Shown here: one piece after another, positions 18,408 through 26,639 of the stretch
Layout of the letters: every line of letters starts with the position of its first letter
Position numbering within the stretch: position 1 is the stretch's first letter
Source of the DNA: Arthrobacter sp. Bi26
GTDB taxonomy: Bacteria > Actinomycetota > Actinomycetes > Actinomycetales > Micrococcaceae
DNA length: 47,829 bases
NCBI RefSeq assembly: GCF_918697925.1
Contig: NZ_CAKKMF010000031.1
Span: 1-47,829 of the forward strand
Direction of reading: 5' to 3'
Program-made: the position numbers and the translations under genes
The notes under the pieces: generated by a model
Told to the model about the DNA's origin: nothing
What the model saw: the letters and a program-made list of their open reading frames with translations, nothing else
Database searches by the model: none

Positions 18408-18508
18408 CCGGTGCTCCTAAGCAACATGTTGTGCGGTTGTCGTGATTCTTTGGCTGGTTCCATCATTGTAAAGTGCCTGATCCTGAAGCCAGCGCAGGGG
18501 GCCAGGGC

Positions 18509-20047
18509 TCAGCCCAGGAGGGCACTCCAGTCCACCGGCCCGTCGCTGGCCGCGGCTTTCCTGGCGGTCCGCTTCGCGGCCGGCTTCTGCGCGGCGGAGG
18601 CTGCCGCCGGGTCCGGTAGCGGCGTCCCCCAAGGGAGTGCGAAGGCGGGGACCAGTTCCCCCAGCTGCACGCCATGGGGCGGGACCACCAGCACGCCGTC
18701 GGCGGCTGCCAGGCCCCGCATCATTCCCGGGCCGGTGTGCTGCGCCGGCGACGCCATGCCATAGAGCAGCCGGAAGGGCATGAGCCGTGTCCGGCCGGGA
18801 TCGGCGTCAATCGTCGAGCCGCAGGGCACCTCGCCGAGCGGGGGAATTGGTCCGTGCCCCAGGGCCGCCAGGAGCGGGGCCCCGATCGTGGACAGTGCCA
18901 TCATGGCTGCGAGCGGGTTCCCTGGCAGGCCGAGGATGTACCTGCCGTCCGGCAGCTCGGCCAGCACGGCGGGATGGCCCGGGCGCATGGCGACGCCGTC
19001 GATCAGCAGGCGGCCGCCGAGTTCGGTGACCGATCGGCGGAGGTGGTCCGTTCCGGAGCGACCCGTGCCGCCGGTGGTGATGACGACGTCGGCAGGCAGG
19101 TTTTCGGCGGCAGGATCGGTGTCCTCGAGCGCGGCGAGCCATTCGGCGTAGGTATCCCCGATTTTCACTTCTTCGGTGCAAATCCCGCCGAGCATTCCCA
19201 CCACGGCTGCCAGTTGGGGTCCGAAGGTGTCCCGGACCTGCCCGGGTGCCGGCACCCCGGACGTCACCACCTCCGAGCCGGTGAAGACGAGCCGCACCAA
19301 GGCCTTGCCGAGCACCGGAAGGGTGTCGCTTCCGGCCAGCGCGGCGAGGGCCAGGTGGGCGGGGTTCAGGACGGTGCCGCCCTTGATCAGGACGTCTCCG
19401 GCGGCGGCTTCCTCCCCCGCTTTCCTGATGTGGTCCCCGTTCCGCGGGTCCCCCGGTTTCGCGTTGCCGCCCAGTTTCAGGACAGGCAGGCCGTCCTCGT
19501 CGGCGTCGATGATGCCGCTCTCGCTGCGCAGCACCGCCTTGGCCCCGGCCGGAATGAGGCCTCCGGTGGCAATCGGACTTGCCTGATGCGGTGCCAGCAG
19601 CTGGTTGGGTTCGGCCAGGATCCACGGACCGCTGCCGTTGACGGCCCAGCCGTCCATGGCAGAGGAAGCGTAATGGGGCATGTCCCGCAGGGCAACGACG
19701 TCCGCTGCGAGGGTCCGGCCCAGCGCCTGCCGGAGCGGGACGGGGGCAGCCGGGATGGGAACGGCGCAGTCGAACGCGAGTTGGCGGGCCTCCTGCCACG
19801 TGTGGGCCAGGTGCCGGTGCGGCTCCCCCGCCGTGTCCTGGCCGGCAGTGTCCTCGTCCGTTGAATCTTCGTCCGTTGAATCCGGGTCCGTCGGGTCCGG
19901 GCCCGCCGGGTCCTGGCCCGCCGGGTCCTGGCCCGCCGGGATGGGAGGGTCTGCGGGGCCCTCCGTGAAGCCCTCTCTGAGGCCGTCTTTACCGCCGTCG
20001 CTGCCTGGGACAGTGGGTCCGCTGCCGTCCGGGGCCGCCGCCGTCAT
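18509..20047 (-). CDS. moeA: Molybdopterin molybdenumtransferase MoeA
   Basis: A 512-residue MoeA. The core (about 78-480) has MPHYASSAMDGWAV, the central VLIKGGTVLNPAHLALAALA, VVITTGGTGRSGTDHLR and a C-terminal LPGNPLAAMMAL. It inserts molybdate into adenylated molybdopterin. Two features are not usual. The 75-residue N-terminal extension is acidic and Pro/Asp-rich and carries imperfect five-residue repeats. The Ala/Lys-rich C-terminal tail (PAAKRTARKAA) is also extra. A start closer to the core cannot be excluded. The ATG overlaps the stop of the DUF6457 gene (ATGA), tying the two together. Confidence 0.93.
   Translation of the reverse strand: MTAAAPDGSGPTVPGSDGGKDGLREGFTEGPADPPIPAGQDPAGQDPAGPDPTDPDSTDEDSTDEDTAGQDTAGEPHRHLAHTWQEARQLAFDCAVPIPAAPVPLRQALGRTLAADVVALRDMPHYASSAMDGWAVNGSGPWILAEPNQLLAPHQASPIATGGLIPAGAKAVLRSESGIIDADEDGLPVLKLGGNAKPGDPRNGDHIRKAGEEAAAGDVLIKGGTVLNPAHLALAALAGSDTLPVLGKALVRLVFTGSEVVTSGVPAPGQVRDTFGPQLAAVVGMLGGICTEEVKIGDTYAEWLAALEDTDPAAENLPADVVITTGGTGRSGTDHLRRSVTELGGRLLIDGVAMRPGHPAVLAELPDGRYILGLPGNPLAAMMALSTIGAPLLAALGHGPIPPLGEVPCGSTIDADPGRTRLMPFRLLYGMASPAQHTGPGMMRGLAAADGVLVVPPHGVQLGELVPAFALPWGTPLPDPAAASAAQKPAAKRTARKAAASDGPVDWSALLG
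19854..19937. repeat. 15-bp repeats in the moeA N-terminal extension
   Basis: Two copies of TCGTCCGTTGAATC(T/C) are followed by GGGTCCGGGCCCGCC and two copies of GGGTCCTGGCCCGCC. They encode the Asp/Pro/Gly-rich repeats of the MoeA extension and keep the reading frame. Confidence 0.85.
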
Positions 20048-20331
20048 GCCCCGGGGGCTTCGGCGGCTGCGTAGTCCTTGGCGAGCCGGCGCGCCACGGC
20101 CATCGCGGACTCCATGGACGCGGAGTCCGTGGCCTGCCCGGAGCCGGAGGCCAGACCCGCGGCAAAGCCGGCAATGAACGTCGTCAGCGGCGCCGCCGGG
20201 CGCACCACGGAGTGGGCAGCCACCCCGGCCAGGGCGAGGACCTCGTTCACGTCAATCTCAACGTCTTCCAGCTCCAGGGCCTGGAGCAGGGCACGGCACC
20301 AGTCTTCCAGCGTTTCATCCTGGCTTTTCAC
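20044..20331 (-). CDS. DUF6457 domain protein
   Basis: A 95-residue small helical protein of the DUF6457 family (EDWCRALLQALEL, then VVRPAAPLTTFIAGFAAG). The family recurs in actinobacterial molybdenum-cofactor operons; its role is unknown. The start is GTG with GGAGG about 7 nt upstream. It lies between the mobA-like gene (21 bp gap) and moeA (4-bp overlap). This placement suggests a helper for cofactor synthesis or hand-over between the two enzymes, which is inference. Confidence 0.85.
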   Translation of the reverse strand: MKSQDETLEDWCRALLQALELEDVEIDVNEVLALAGVAAHSVVRPAAPLTTFIAGFAAGLASGSGQATDSASMESAMAVARRLAKDYAAAEAPGA

Positions 20332-20352
20332 CGTTTGCCTCCATGGTCGAGT

Positions 20353-21030
20353 TCAGCTGCGGAGTTCCGGACCGGCGCCCGGACCGCGGTCTGGAAGCCT
20401 ACCGGAAACGCCTAATGCGGACGCGTCATCCCAGGTGTCGACATCATCCGTGGAACCGGGGGGAACGCGAACTTCCCGCACGTCCAGCCTAGCAAGAAGG
20501 GCGAAGACCGACGCGTTTTCCAGGCTGCCCCTGGCCGCGGCGTCCGCAACACAACGTTGTAGCGCAGCTGTGCCATAAAACCCCGCGAGTGGTTGCTTCC
20601 GGCCTTCGGCCGAGACGGCCATGACGCCGTCGCCCCCGTCCCGTTCCGGCGCAACTGCAACAGACGCGGCCAGCGATTCGGCCAGGGCGCGGACTGCCTC
20701 GGCCGAGCGCGGCATGTCACAGGCAAGGACCAGGGTAAACGGCGCCGCCGCGGCTGCCCCGTGCCGGCCGGGGTGGTCCGCGTCCAGCGCGGCCAGTCCC
20801 GCGGCGATGGCTGCGGCCGGCCCCGCGAAAGGCGGGTCTTCCCTGCAGCTCAGCACGCCCCCGGGCAGGTCCCCGGGGTCAGGACCGACGACGACGGTGC
20901 GCTGCGCCCCGCCCGCGGCGCGCAGTGAGCGCTCAAGGAGGGTGGCACCGTCGTAGATCAGCCCGGATTTGGGCACGCCGCCCAGGCGGGAGGACCGTCC
21001 CCCGGCGAGAATAATGGCATCGAACTCCAC
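20353..21030 (-). CDS. mobA: MobA-like molybdenum cofactor guanylyltransferase
   Basis: A 225-residue NTP-transferase. The N-terminal IILAGGRSSRLGGVPKSGL is the nucleotide-binding signature, and VLACDMPRS supplies the metal-binding Asp. Such proteins attach GMP (MobA) or CMP (MocA) to molybdopterin. The context with moeA and fdhD favours MobA, since formate dehydrogenases use the bis-MGD form. The start is GTG at 21030. TAGGCT lies 6 nt upstream and no Shine-Dalgarno is seen, so the operon is probably expressed from a leaderless message. Confidence 0.85.
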   Translation of the reverse strand: MEFDAIILAGGRSSRLGGVPKSGLIYDGATLLERSLRAAGGAQRTVVVGPDPGDLPGGVLSCREDPPFAGPAAAIAAGLAALDADHPGRHGAAAAAPFTLVLACDMPRSAEAVRALAESLAASVAVAPERDGGDGVMAVSAEGRKQPLAGFYGTAALQRCVADAAARGSLENASVFALLARLDVREVRVPPGSTDDVDTWDDASALGVSGRLPDRGPGAGPELRS

Positions 21031-21082
21031 CGGTTCAGCCTAGCGCGGCGCCGGCTGCCGCCGAATCAGCCATGAACTGCCC

Positions 21083-21118
21083 GGCAGCAGTTCAGGCAGC
21101 AGTCCAGGCAGCAGTTCA
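21083..21118. repeat. 12-bp tandem repeat at the HNH gene stop
   Basis: Three copies of GGCAGCAGTTCA (the middle copy with one change). The last contains the HNH endonuclease stop codon; the others lie just after the gene on its strand. Confidence 0.85.
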
Positions 21119-21622
21119 GGCCGCTGACTCAGGCAACAGGAACGGGTCCCAAGCCGGCGTCGGCTTCTCGAGCTCCTTGATTTGCCAGATGGCGCCCTTT
21201 GGCGGGCCCGGAACAAAACCGATCTTCCAGCCCATCTCCGCCGGGGTGTGGTCGCTCTTGGCGTTGTTGCACCGCAGGCACGCCGCCACCAGGTTCTCCC
21301 AGGAATCGGCCCCGCCCCGGGATTTTGGCTGGACGTGGTCGATGGTGTGGGCAGCCTTGCCGCAGTAGGCGCAGCGGTGGGCATCGCGGCGGAGCACGCC
21401 GCGGCGGCTCACCGCTGTCATGGTGTTGTACCTCGGCCGGATGTAGCGGTTCAGCAGGATCACGGACGGGCGGCCCAGAATATCCTGGGGGCCGACAACG
21501 GGGTCGTCCCCTTCGGCCACCACGCTGGCCTTTCCGGTTAGGACAAGGACGAGCGCCCGGCGGAAGGTGATGACCGCCAGGGGTTCATATCCAGCATTCA
21601 GAACGAGAGTGCGCATCCGCAT
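21116..21622 (-). CDS. HNH endonuclease
   Basis: A 168-residue HNH protein of the widespread actinobacterial type that begins MRTLVLNAGYEPL. The metal-binding core is CAYCGKAAHTIDHVQPKSRG...NLVAACLRCNNAKSDHTP, with two CxxC pairs and the His of IDHV. These single-domain nucleases are chromosomal and conserved, and their role is not established. ATGs at 21622 and 21616 are both usable. The gene ends inside a 12-bp repeat array. Upstream, 21623-21785 has no gene. Confidence 0.9.
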   Translation of the reverse strand: MRMRTLVLNAGYEPLAVITFRRALVLVLTGKASVVAEGDDPVVGPQDILGRPSVILLNRYIRPRYNTMTAVSRRGVLRRDAHRCAYCGKAAHTIDHVQPKSRGGADSWENLVAACLRCNNAKSDHTPAEMGWKIGFVPGPPKGAIWQIKELEKPTPAWDPFLLPESAA

Positions 21623-21785
21623 ACCTCTTCACGGCCGCACCCGCCAGCGGCACGAGGGCCGGCTGCCCTCTGCATGGTCGGGCTATGGATCGACAACACA
21701 AGAGTAAACACTCAGGTGCCGGATCACCGAATATTTTTTCACGGGCGCAGTCTTCAGCGCGGAAAGTTCACGGTGCGGCAACGCA

Positions 21786-21815
21786 AAAGACCCCCGCCAA
21801 GAGGCGGGGGTCTTT
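21786..21815. terminator. Terminator of the NlpC/P60 gene
   Basis: A perfect 13-bp stem (AAAGACCCCCGCC, loop AAGA, GGCGGGGGTCTTT), read on the minus strand with TCTTTTG at its end. It lies 21 bp after the NlpC/P60 stop. Confidence 0.9.
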
Positions 21816-21835
21816 CGAAGGTGCTGGGATCTTGC

Positions 21836-22594
21836 TTAGGCGCCGACGCGGATGAAGACCGGGCCGGAGCCGACGTTTACGCTGTACAGCGCGGTGGTTC
21901 CGCCGTTCCAGCCGCCGTGGACTGCCATGCCGTTGCCGACGTAGACCGCGATGTGAGCCATGCCCACGCCGCCGTTCTGGTAGTAGGCGAGGTCGCCCGG
22001 GCGTGCCTCGGCGGCGCTCACGGTGCGGCCCAGGGACAGGTAACCTGCCGGCCAGCCGTGGTAGTGGATGCCGGCCGCGGCCAGCGCGTTGGTGGCGAGG
22101 GCGGTGCAGTCCTGCGCCACGCCGATCTGTGCGTAGGCAGCGGCGGCGATGGTTGCGCCGGAGCCGCTTCCGATGCCGGCGGGAGCCTGGGCAGCGACGC
22201 CGCCGCTGACACCAAGCTCGGTGCCACCGGCGCGGGAGGCGTTGGAATCCTGGACCTGCACGACGGGCTTGGGGGCCTCGACGACGGGAGCCGGCGACGT
22301 GGTCACAGCGGGCTTCTCGTAGGAGATCGCGATGGTGGAAGCGGCCGAGATTGTGGCCGGAGCGGCGGACTGGACTTCCAGGGCCGAAGCGGAGGTGGAT
22401 TCGCGCTGAACATTGGTCTCAGCAGCGTTGGCTGCGATTCCACTGGTCAGAACCAGACCGGAAGCTGCGGCGATGACCGCGGCCTGACGGCCCACGCCGC
22501 CGGCGTTGTCGCCGACAGCCTTGGCAATAACAGCCAGCGAGTTGGTCTTGGTGACCTCGGCGCGGTGCCGTGCAACAGTTGCACGAGTAGTCAT
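21836..22594 (-). CDS. Secreted NlpC/P60 cell-wall hydrolase
   Basis: A 252-residue exported protein. A basic start and hydrophobic AVIAAASGLVLTSGIAANA form the signal sequence. An Ala/Pro/Val-rich linker follows, then an NlpC/P60 domain (about 145-252) with Cys163 (QDCTALA), His214 (GMAHIAVYVG) and His226 (VHGGW) as the catalytic set. DCTAL replaces the commoner DCSGL. It should cut peptide stems in peptidoglycan. The start at 22594 is chosen because AAAGAGAG lies upstream and the longer ORF runs through leader DNA. It is controlled by a c-di-AMP riboswitch about 300 nt upstream. Confidence 0.9.
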   Translation of the reverse strand: MTTRATVARHRAEVTKTNSLAVIAKAVGDNAGGVGRQAAVIAAASGLVLTSGIAANAAETNVQRESTSASALEVQSAAPATISAASTIAISYEKPAVTTSPAPVVEAPKPVVQVQDSNASRAGGTELGVSGGVAAQAPAGIGSGSGATIAAAAYAQIGVAQDCTALATNALAAAGIHYHGWPAGYLSLGRTVSAAEARPGDLAYYQNGGVGMAHIAVYVGNGMAVHGGWNGGTTALYSVNVGSGPVFIRVGA

Positions 22595-22696
22595 TAAGTT
22601 CTCTCTTTCGTGATCCTTGGACCGCGCGCTTTCGGGCACGGACTGAGGACGCTCCGGCATCTTGGGGGTACGCCGGATCGCCCCGAAATGGGTTAC

Positions 22697-22885
22697 TTAG
22701 CGAAGGGTGTACTGCGAAGACGCGCCAAAAGCGGAAACTGCATGCTGTCCGGGCTCGGTAGAGAATGAGCCTGCGGAACGTGATCCAATCCGGGCGCCGG
22801 CAAGGGCGGCACGTGATGTGGATTCCAGCGGGCTCAAAAGAGCCTCGCCGGTGCGCATGCGCGCAGAATTGTGGCGTGAAGACAC
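22697..22885 (-). CDS. Possible small protein directly behind the c-di-AMP riboswitch
   Basis: A 62-residue ORF (VSSRHNSARMRTGEALLSPL...) beginning at GTG with GGGAGAGG 8 nt upstream; that site is the 3' strand of the riboswitch. It is rich in Ser, Ala and Arg and resembles no family I know. In the neighbouring M23 unit the riboswitch lies directly before the hydrolase start. Here this ORF takes that place, and the NlpC/P60 gene starts 102 bp after its stop. It may be a real leader protein, a decayed gene or chance. Confidence 0.35.
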   Translation of the reverse strand: MSSRHNSARMRTGEALLSPLESTSRAALAGARIGSRSAGSFSTEPGQHAVSAFGASSQYTLR

Positions 22886-22889
22886 GAAA

Positions 22890-23085
22890 GTAGCCTCTCC
22901 CAATGCCTACGAGGTGAGCTGTCGGATTCGGATGGGAGTCACCCGGCCGCGCTGCTTCCTGGGAAGCTTTGCGACTTAACCCCAAGGCCTTCTTTCGAAG
23001 GCCAAAATTGGTTCCCCCGCCCCTGCCAGACGATGTAATGCGAACGGACCTTGAGCGGTGGCAGAGCTAGGCAATCCACTCAAGA
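22890..23085 (-). ncRNA. c-di-AMP riboswitch (ydaO-yuaA type)
   Basis: Read on the minus strand, the leader has the hallmarks of this class: GGCAGGGGCGGGGGAACCA (about 23010-23028), a hairpin, GGGGTTAAG, GGGTGACTCCCATCCGAAT, then CCGACAGCTCACCTCGTAGG closed by GGGAGAGGC. High c-di-AMP turns such switches off, and they commonly control peptidoglycan hydrolases in Actinobacteria. The boundaries are approximate. Confidence 0.93.
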
Positions 23086-23086
23086 G

Positions 23087-23109
23087 CGCCAACTTCGGAA
23101 AAGTTGGCG
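23087..23109. terminator. 9-bp hairpin at the riboswitch 5' end
   Basis: CGCCAACTT and AAGTTGGCG pair around a short loop. It lies where the riboswitch transcript would begin and downstream of the M23 gene, so it may end the M23 message or cap the leader. It has no T-run. Confidence 0.4.
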
Positions 23110-23117
23110 TGCTTCAA

Positions 23118-23146
23118 ACCCTACAGGAGTCCGGACCCAATGTCAC
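23118..23146 (-). promoter_or_regulatory. Promoter of riboswitch 1 and the NlpC/P60 gene
   Basis: GTGACA (23141-23146) and TAGGGT (23118-23123) are spaced by 17 bp on the minus strand, placing the start about 23111, just before the riboswitch. Confidence 0.6.
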
Positions 23147-23196
23147 ATTCAGATCACGGCGTGTCACAAGAATCTGAGAGTGGTCCATCGTCTTTG

Positions 23197-24018
23197 TTAG
23201 AGCCAGCCGAGGGGGTCAACGACGTCGCCGTTGACCATCACTTCAAAGTGAAGGTGGCAGCCCGTGGAGGCGCCGGTGGTTCCGCTCATGGCGACGACGT
23301 CACCGCGCGATACCTTCTGGCCGACCTCGACCGAGGCAGAGGACAGGTGGTTGTACGTGGTCTCCAGGCCGTTACCGTGGTCGATGACCACCCGGTTTCC
23401 ACCGCCGAAGGGATGCCATCCATTGAAGGTCACGGTGCCGCTGGCGGCTGCATGGACCGCCGTGCCGCACTGGGCAGCGAAATCCTGGCCGCGGTGGAAC
23501 TCCCCCGCGCCTCCGGTAATGGGGCTGACGCGGTAGCCGTAGGGCGAGGCCGTGACCAGCTGATCCAGCGGCCCGCCAAGTGTGCCCGCCGATGCGGCGC
23601 GGGTGATGCTGCCCACAGACTGGGCGCTCAGCAGCTGCTTGAGCTTCCCGTCCGGATCGCCCTTCGTGGTGACGGCAGTGCGGCTGAAGTCGACCTTTGC
23701 CGCGGCAGCGGCGGTGACATCCGGCTGAACGGCGGCCGAGAGAGCGCCGGATCCGCCGGGATTGGAGGCCATCACGGGGCTCGTGACGGGGACCGTCACG
23801 GTGAGAACCAGACCAGTTGCGGCCAGGGCGATCCCGGCTTTCTGCCCGACTCCGCTGGCCGAGGCAAACTCCGTTACCTGACGGAACGGACTGCGCCGGC
23901 GACGCCGTTCATCGCGGTGCGCGTCGCGCGGGCGTTCGGCCATATGCGCGACGACGGGACGCGGCTCCGGAGCGGGACCGGTCGCGCGGCGACGGCCCCT
24001 GGCGGTCTGGGTGGTCAA
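23197..24018 (-). CDS. Secreted M23 family metallopeptidase
   Basis: A 273-residue exported peptidoglycan endopeptidase. A long, very basic N-terminus (RRRRRSPFR) precedes a hydrophobic segment (AGIALAATGLVLTVTVPV), then a linker and an M23 (LytM) domain at about 155-273. The zinc ligands are H175 and D179 (HRGQD) and H257 (HLHFEV), with H224 nearby. The family cuts stem-peptide cross-links. The start is a TTG at 24018, with GAGAGGAAC about 7 nt upstream. That site touches the riboswitch 3' end, so translation control by the switch is possible. Confidence 0.92.
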   Translation of the reverse strand: MTTQTARGRRRATGPAPEPRPVVAHMAERPRDAHRDERRRRRSPFRQVTEFASASGVGQKAGIALAATGLVLTVTVPVTSPVMASNPGGSGALSAAVQPDVTAAAAAKVDFSRTAVTTKGDPDGKLKQLLSAQSVGSITRAASAGTLGGPLDQLVTASPYGYRVSPITGGAGEFHRGQDFAAQCGTAVHAAASGTVTFNGWHPFGGGNRVVIDHGNGLETTYNHLSSASVEVGQKVSRGDVVAMSGTTGASTGCHLHFEVMVNGDVVDPLGWL

Positions 24019-24027
24019 GAACGGTTC

Positions 24028-24265
24028 CTCTCTGGAGAGCCTGCGAAGTTAGCTGTCGGATTCGGGTCAGAGAGATCAAAGACCCGGTCCGCCGTTGCAA
24101 GCAGCCAGGCACAGGGGTATCCCCAGGGGATCCTTCGGTGGAAGCTGCTTGCCGCTGACGGACTTCACCCCAAGGCTGCTTAAGTAGCAGCCGAAAGTGG
24201 TTCCCCCGCCCCTGCCAGAAGGTGGTTCAGCGACTGATCCGCTGGCAGGGCTCGGCTTCGGATCA
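24028..24265 (-). ncRNA. Second c-di-AMP riboswitch (ydaO-yuaA type)
   Basis: On the minus strand the leader carries GGCAGGGGCGGGGGAACCA (about 24201-24219), the paired CTGCT elements, GGGGTGAAGTCCGTCAG, a variable hairpin, then CCGAATCCGACAGCTAACTT and CGCAGGCTCTCC. It is the same class as the switch at 22890 but directly abuts its gene. The boundaries are approximate. Confidence 0.94.
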
Positions 24266-24296
24266 GGTAACGCTTTGGTATCGGTACTGGCCACTA

Positions 24297-24326
24297 ACTA
24301 TAGGGGATTAAGCCGCCCGGTGATAA
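24297..24326 (-). promoter_or_regulatory. Promoter of riboswitch 2 and the M23 gene
   Basis: TTATCA (24321-24326) and TATAGT (24297-24302) lie 18 bp apart on the minus strand. The rest of the gap 24303-24387 holds no gene. Confidence 0.55.
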
Positions 24327-24387
24327 ATCCGTAATCGCAACTGTGCAGAACTCATGGGTCGTCCCACAACCGGCCCGTTGCGGCCGG

Positions 24388-25083
24388 TCAGGCGACCGTT
24401 ACAAAGACGTGCGCGGCAACCTCGGGCGGCAGTTCCAGGGCTCCCTCGATATCGGGGACGCGGACCGAGATGTACTCCCCCACACGCTCCAGCGAGACCA
24501 GCGCGCCAGGCCGGATTCCGCCTTCGTCGAGCTGGGCCAGAAGCTCCGGCTCCACCTGGATCGGCTCCGCGAGCCGGTTGACCGTGATCCGCGAACCCGC
24601 ACCGTAACCGGCCATGGCCTCCAGGAGGTTTACCGCCCTGTCCGCGGGGGCACCATTGGGCACCCCGCCAAGATCTGCCAGCCCCGGAATGGGGTTTCCG
24701 TAGGGCGAAACTGTCGGGTGGTTGAGCATCTCGAAGATTCGGCGCTCGACGCGTTCGCTCATGACATGCTCCCAGCGGCACGCTTCCTCATGGACGTAGG
24801 CCCAGTCGAGTCCGATCACGTCCGCGAGCAGTCGTTCGGCGAGGCGGTGCTTGCGCATGACACCGATGGCGCGTTTCCGCCCGGTTTCGGTCAGTTCAAG
24901 GTGCCGGTCACCGGAAACAACCACAAGCCCGTCACGCTCCATGCGGCCGATGGTCTGGGAAACGGTGGGGCCGGAGTGGCGGAGCCGTTCGGCGATGCGG
25001 GCACGGAGGGCAACGATGTTTTCTTCTTCAAGTTCCAGAATGGTCCGAAGATACATCTCCGTGGTATCGATCAGATCCGTCAT
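24388..25083 (-). CDS. DtxR/IdeR-family iron-dependent repressor
   Basis: A 231-residue regulator with the three DtxR parts: winged helix (1-75; TTEMYLRTILELEEE, then PTVSQTIGRMERDGLVV), metal-binding dimerisation domain (about 75-140) and a C-terminal SH3-like domain. Metal ligands in VMRKHRLAE, VHEEACRWEHV and the N-terminal Met match the iron type rather than MntR. It should repress iron-uptake genes when ferrous iron is plentiful. A candidate target site lies before the SIP gene at 43251. GAGGAG precedes the ATG. Confidence 0.92.
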   Translation of the reverse strand: MTDLIDTTEMYLRTILELEEENIVALRARIAERLRHSGPTVSQTIGRMERDGLVVVSGDRHLELTETGRKRAIGVMRKHRLAERLLADVIGLDWAYVHEEACRWEHVMSERVERRIFEMLNHPTVSPYGNPIPGLADLGGVPNGAPADRAVNLLEAMAGYGAGSRITVNRLAEPIQVEPELLAQLDEGGIRPGALVSLERVGEYISVRVPDIEGALELPPEVAAHVFVTVA

Positions 25084-25324
25084 TCAGCTCAGCTCCTCGA
25101 GCGCAGTCCTTGCGTCATTCCCACCGTACCGCGTGCGGGCTGCATGCAGGATGCGCCCTGGCGGGATCCGCCGTACGTTCGCATGCCAGCCTAGCCTATT
25201 TTGAATTACTCCGGATAATTTTCGTTCGGCCCGGGACTGCCCTCCCGGCGCCCGTAGGCCGGCAGCCCCCGGCGTCTCAATGACCTGACTGTGACAGGCC
25301 TTTTTCCGTATCGCCGGGACCCGT

Positions 25325-26574
<1,250 letters not shown>

Positions 26575-26639
26575 CCTCAGCGCCCGGCGGCGCCGTCACG
26601 GCCCATGAGAACTCAGACCGCGGCGGCGCCGTCATCGTT

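Noticed and set aside
22419..22985. 188-aa ORF covering the riboswitch and the start of the NlpC/P60 gene
   Set aside because: It reads through conserved riboswitch sequence and overlaps the NlpC/P60 gene in another frame.
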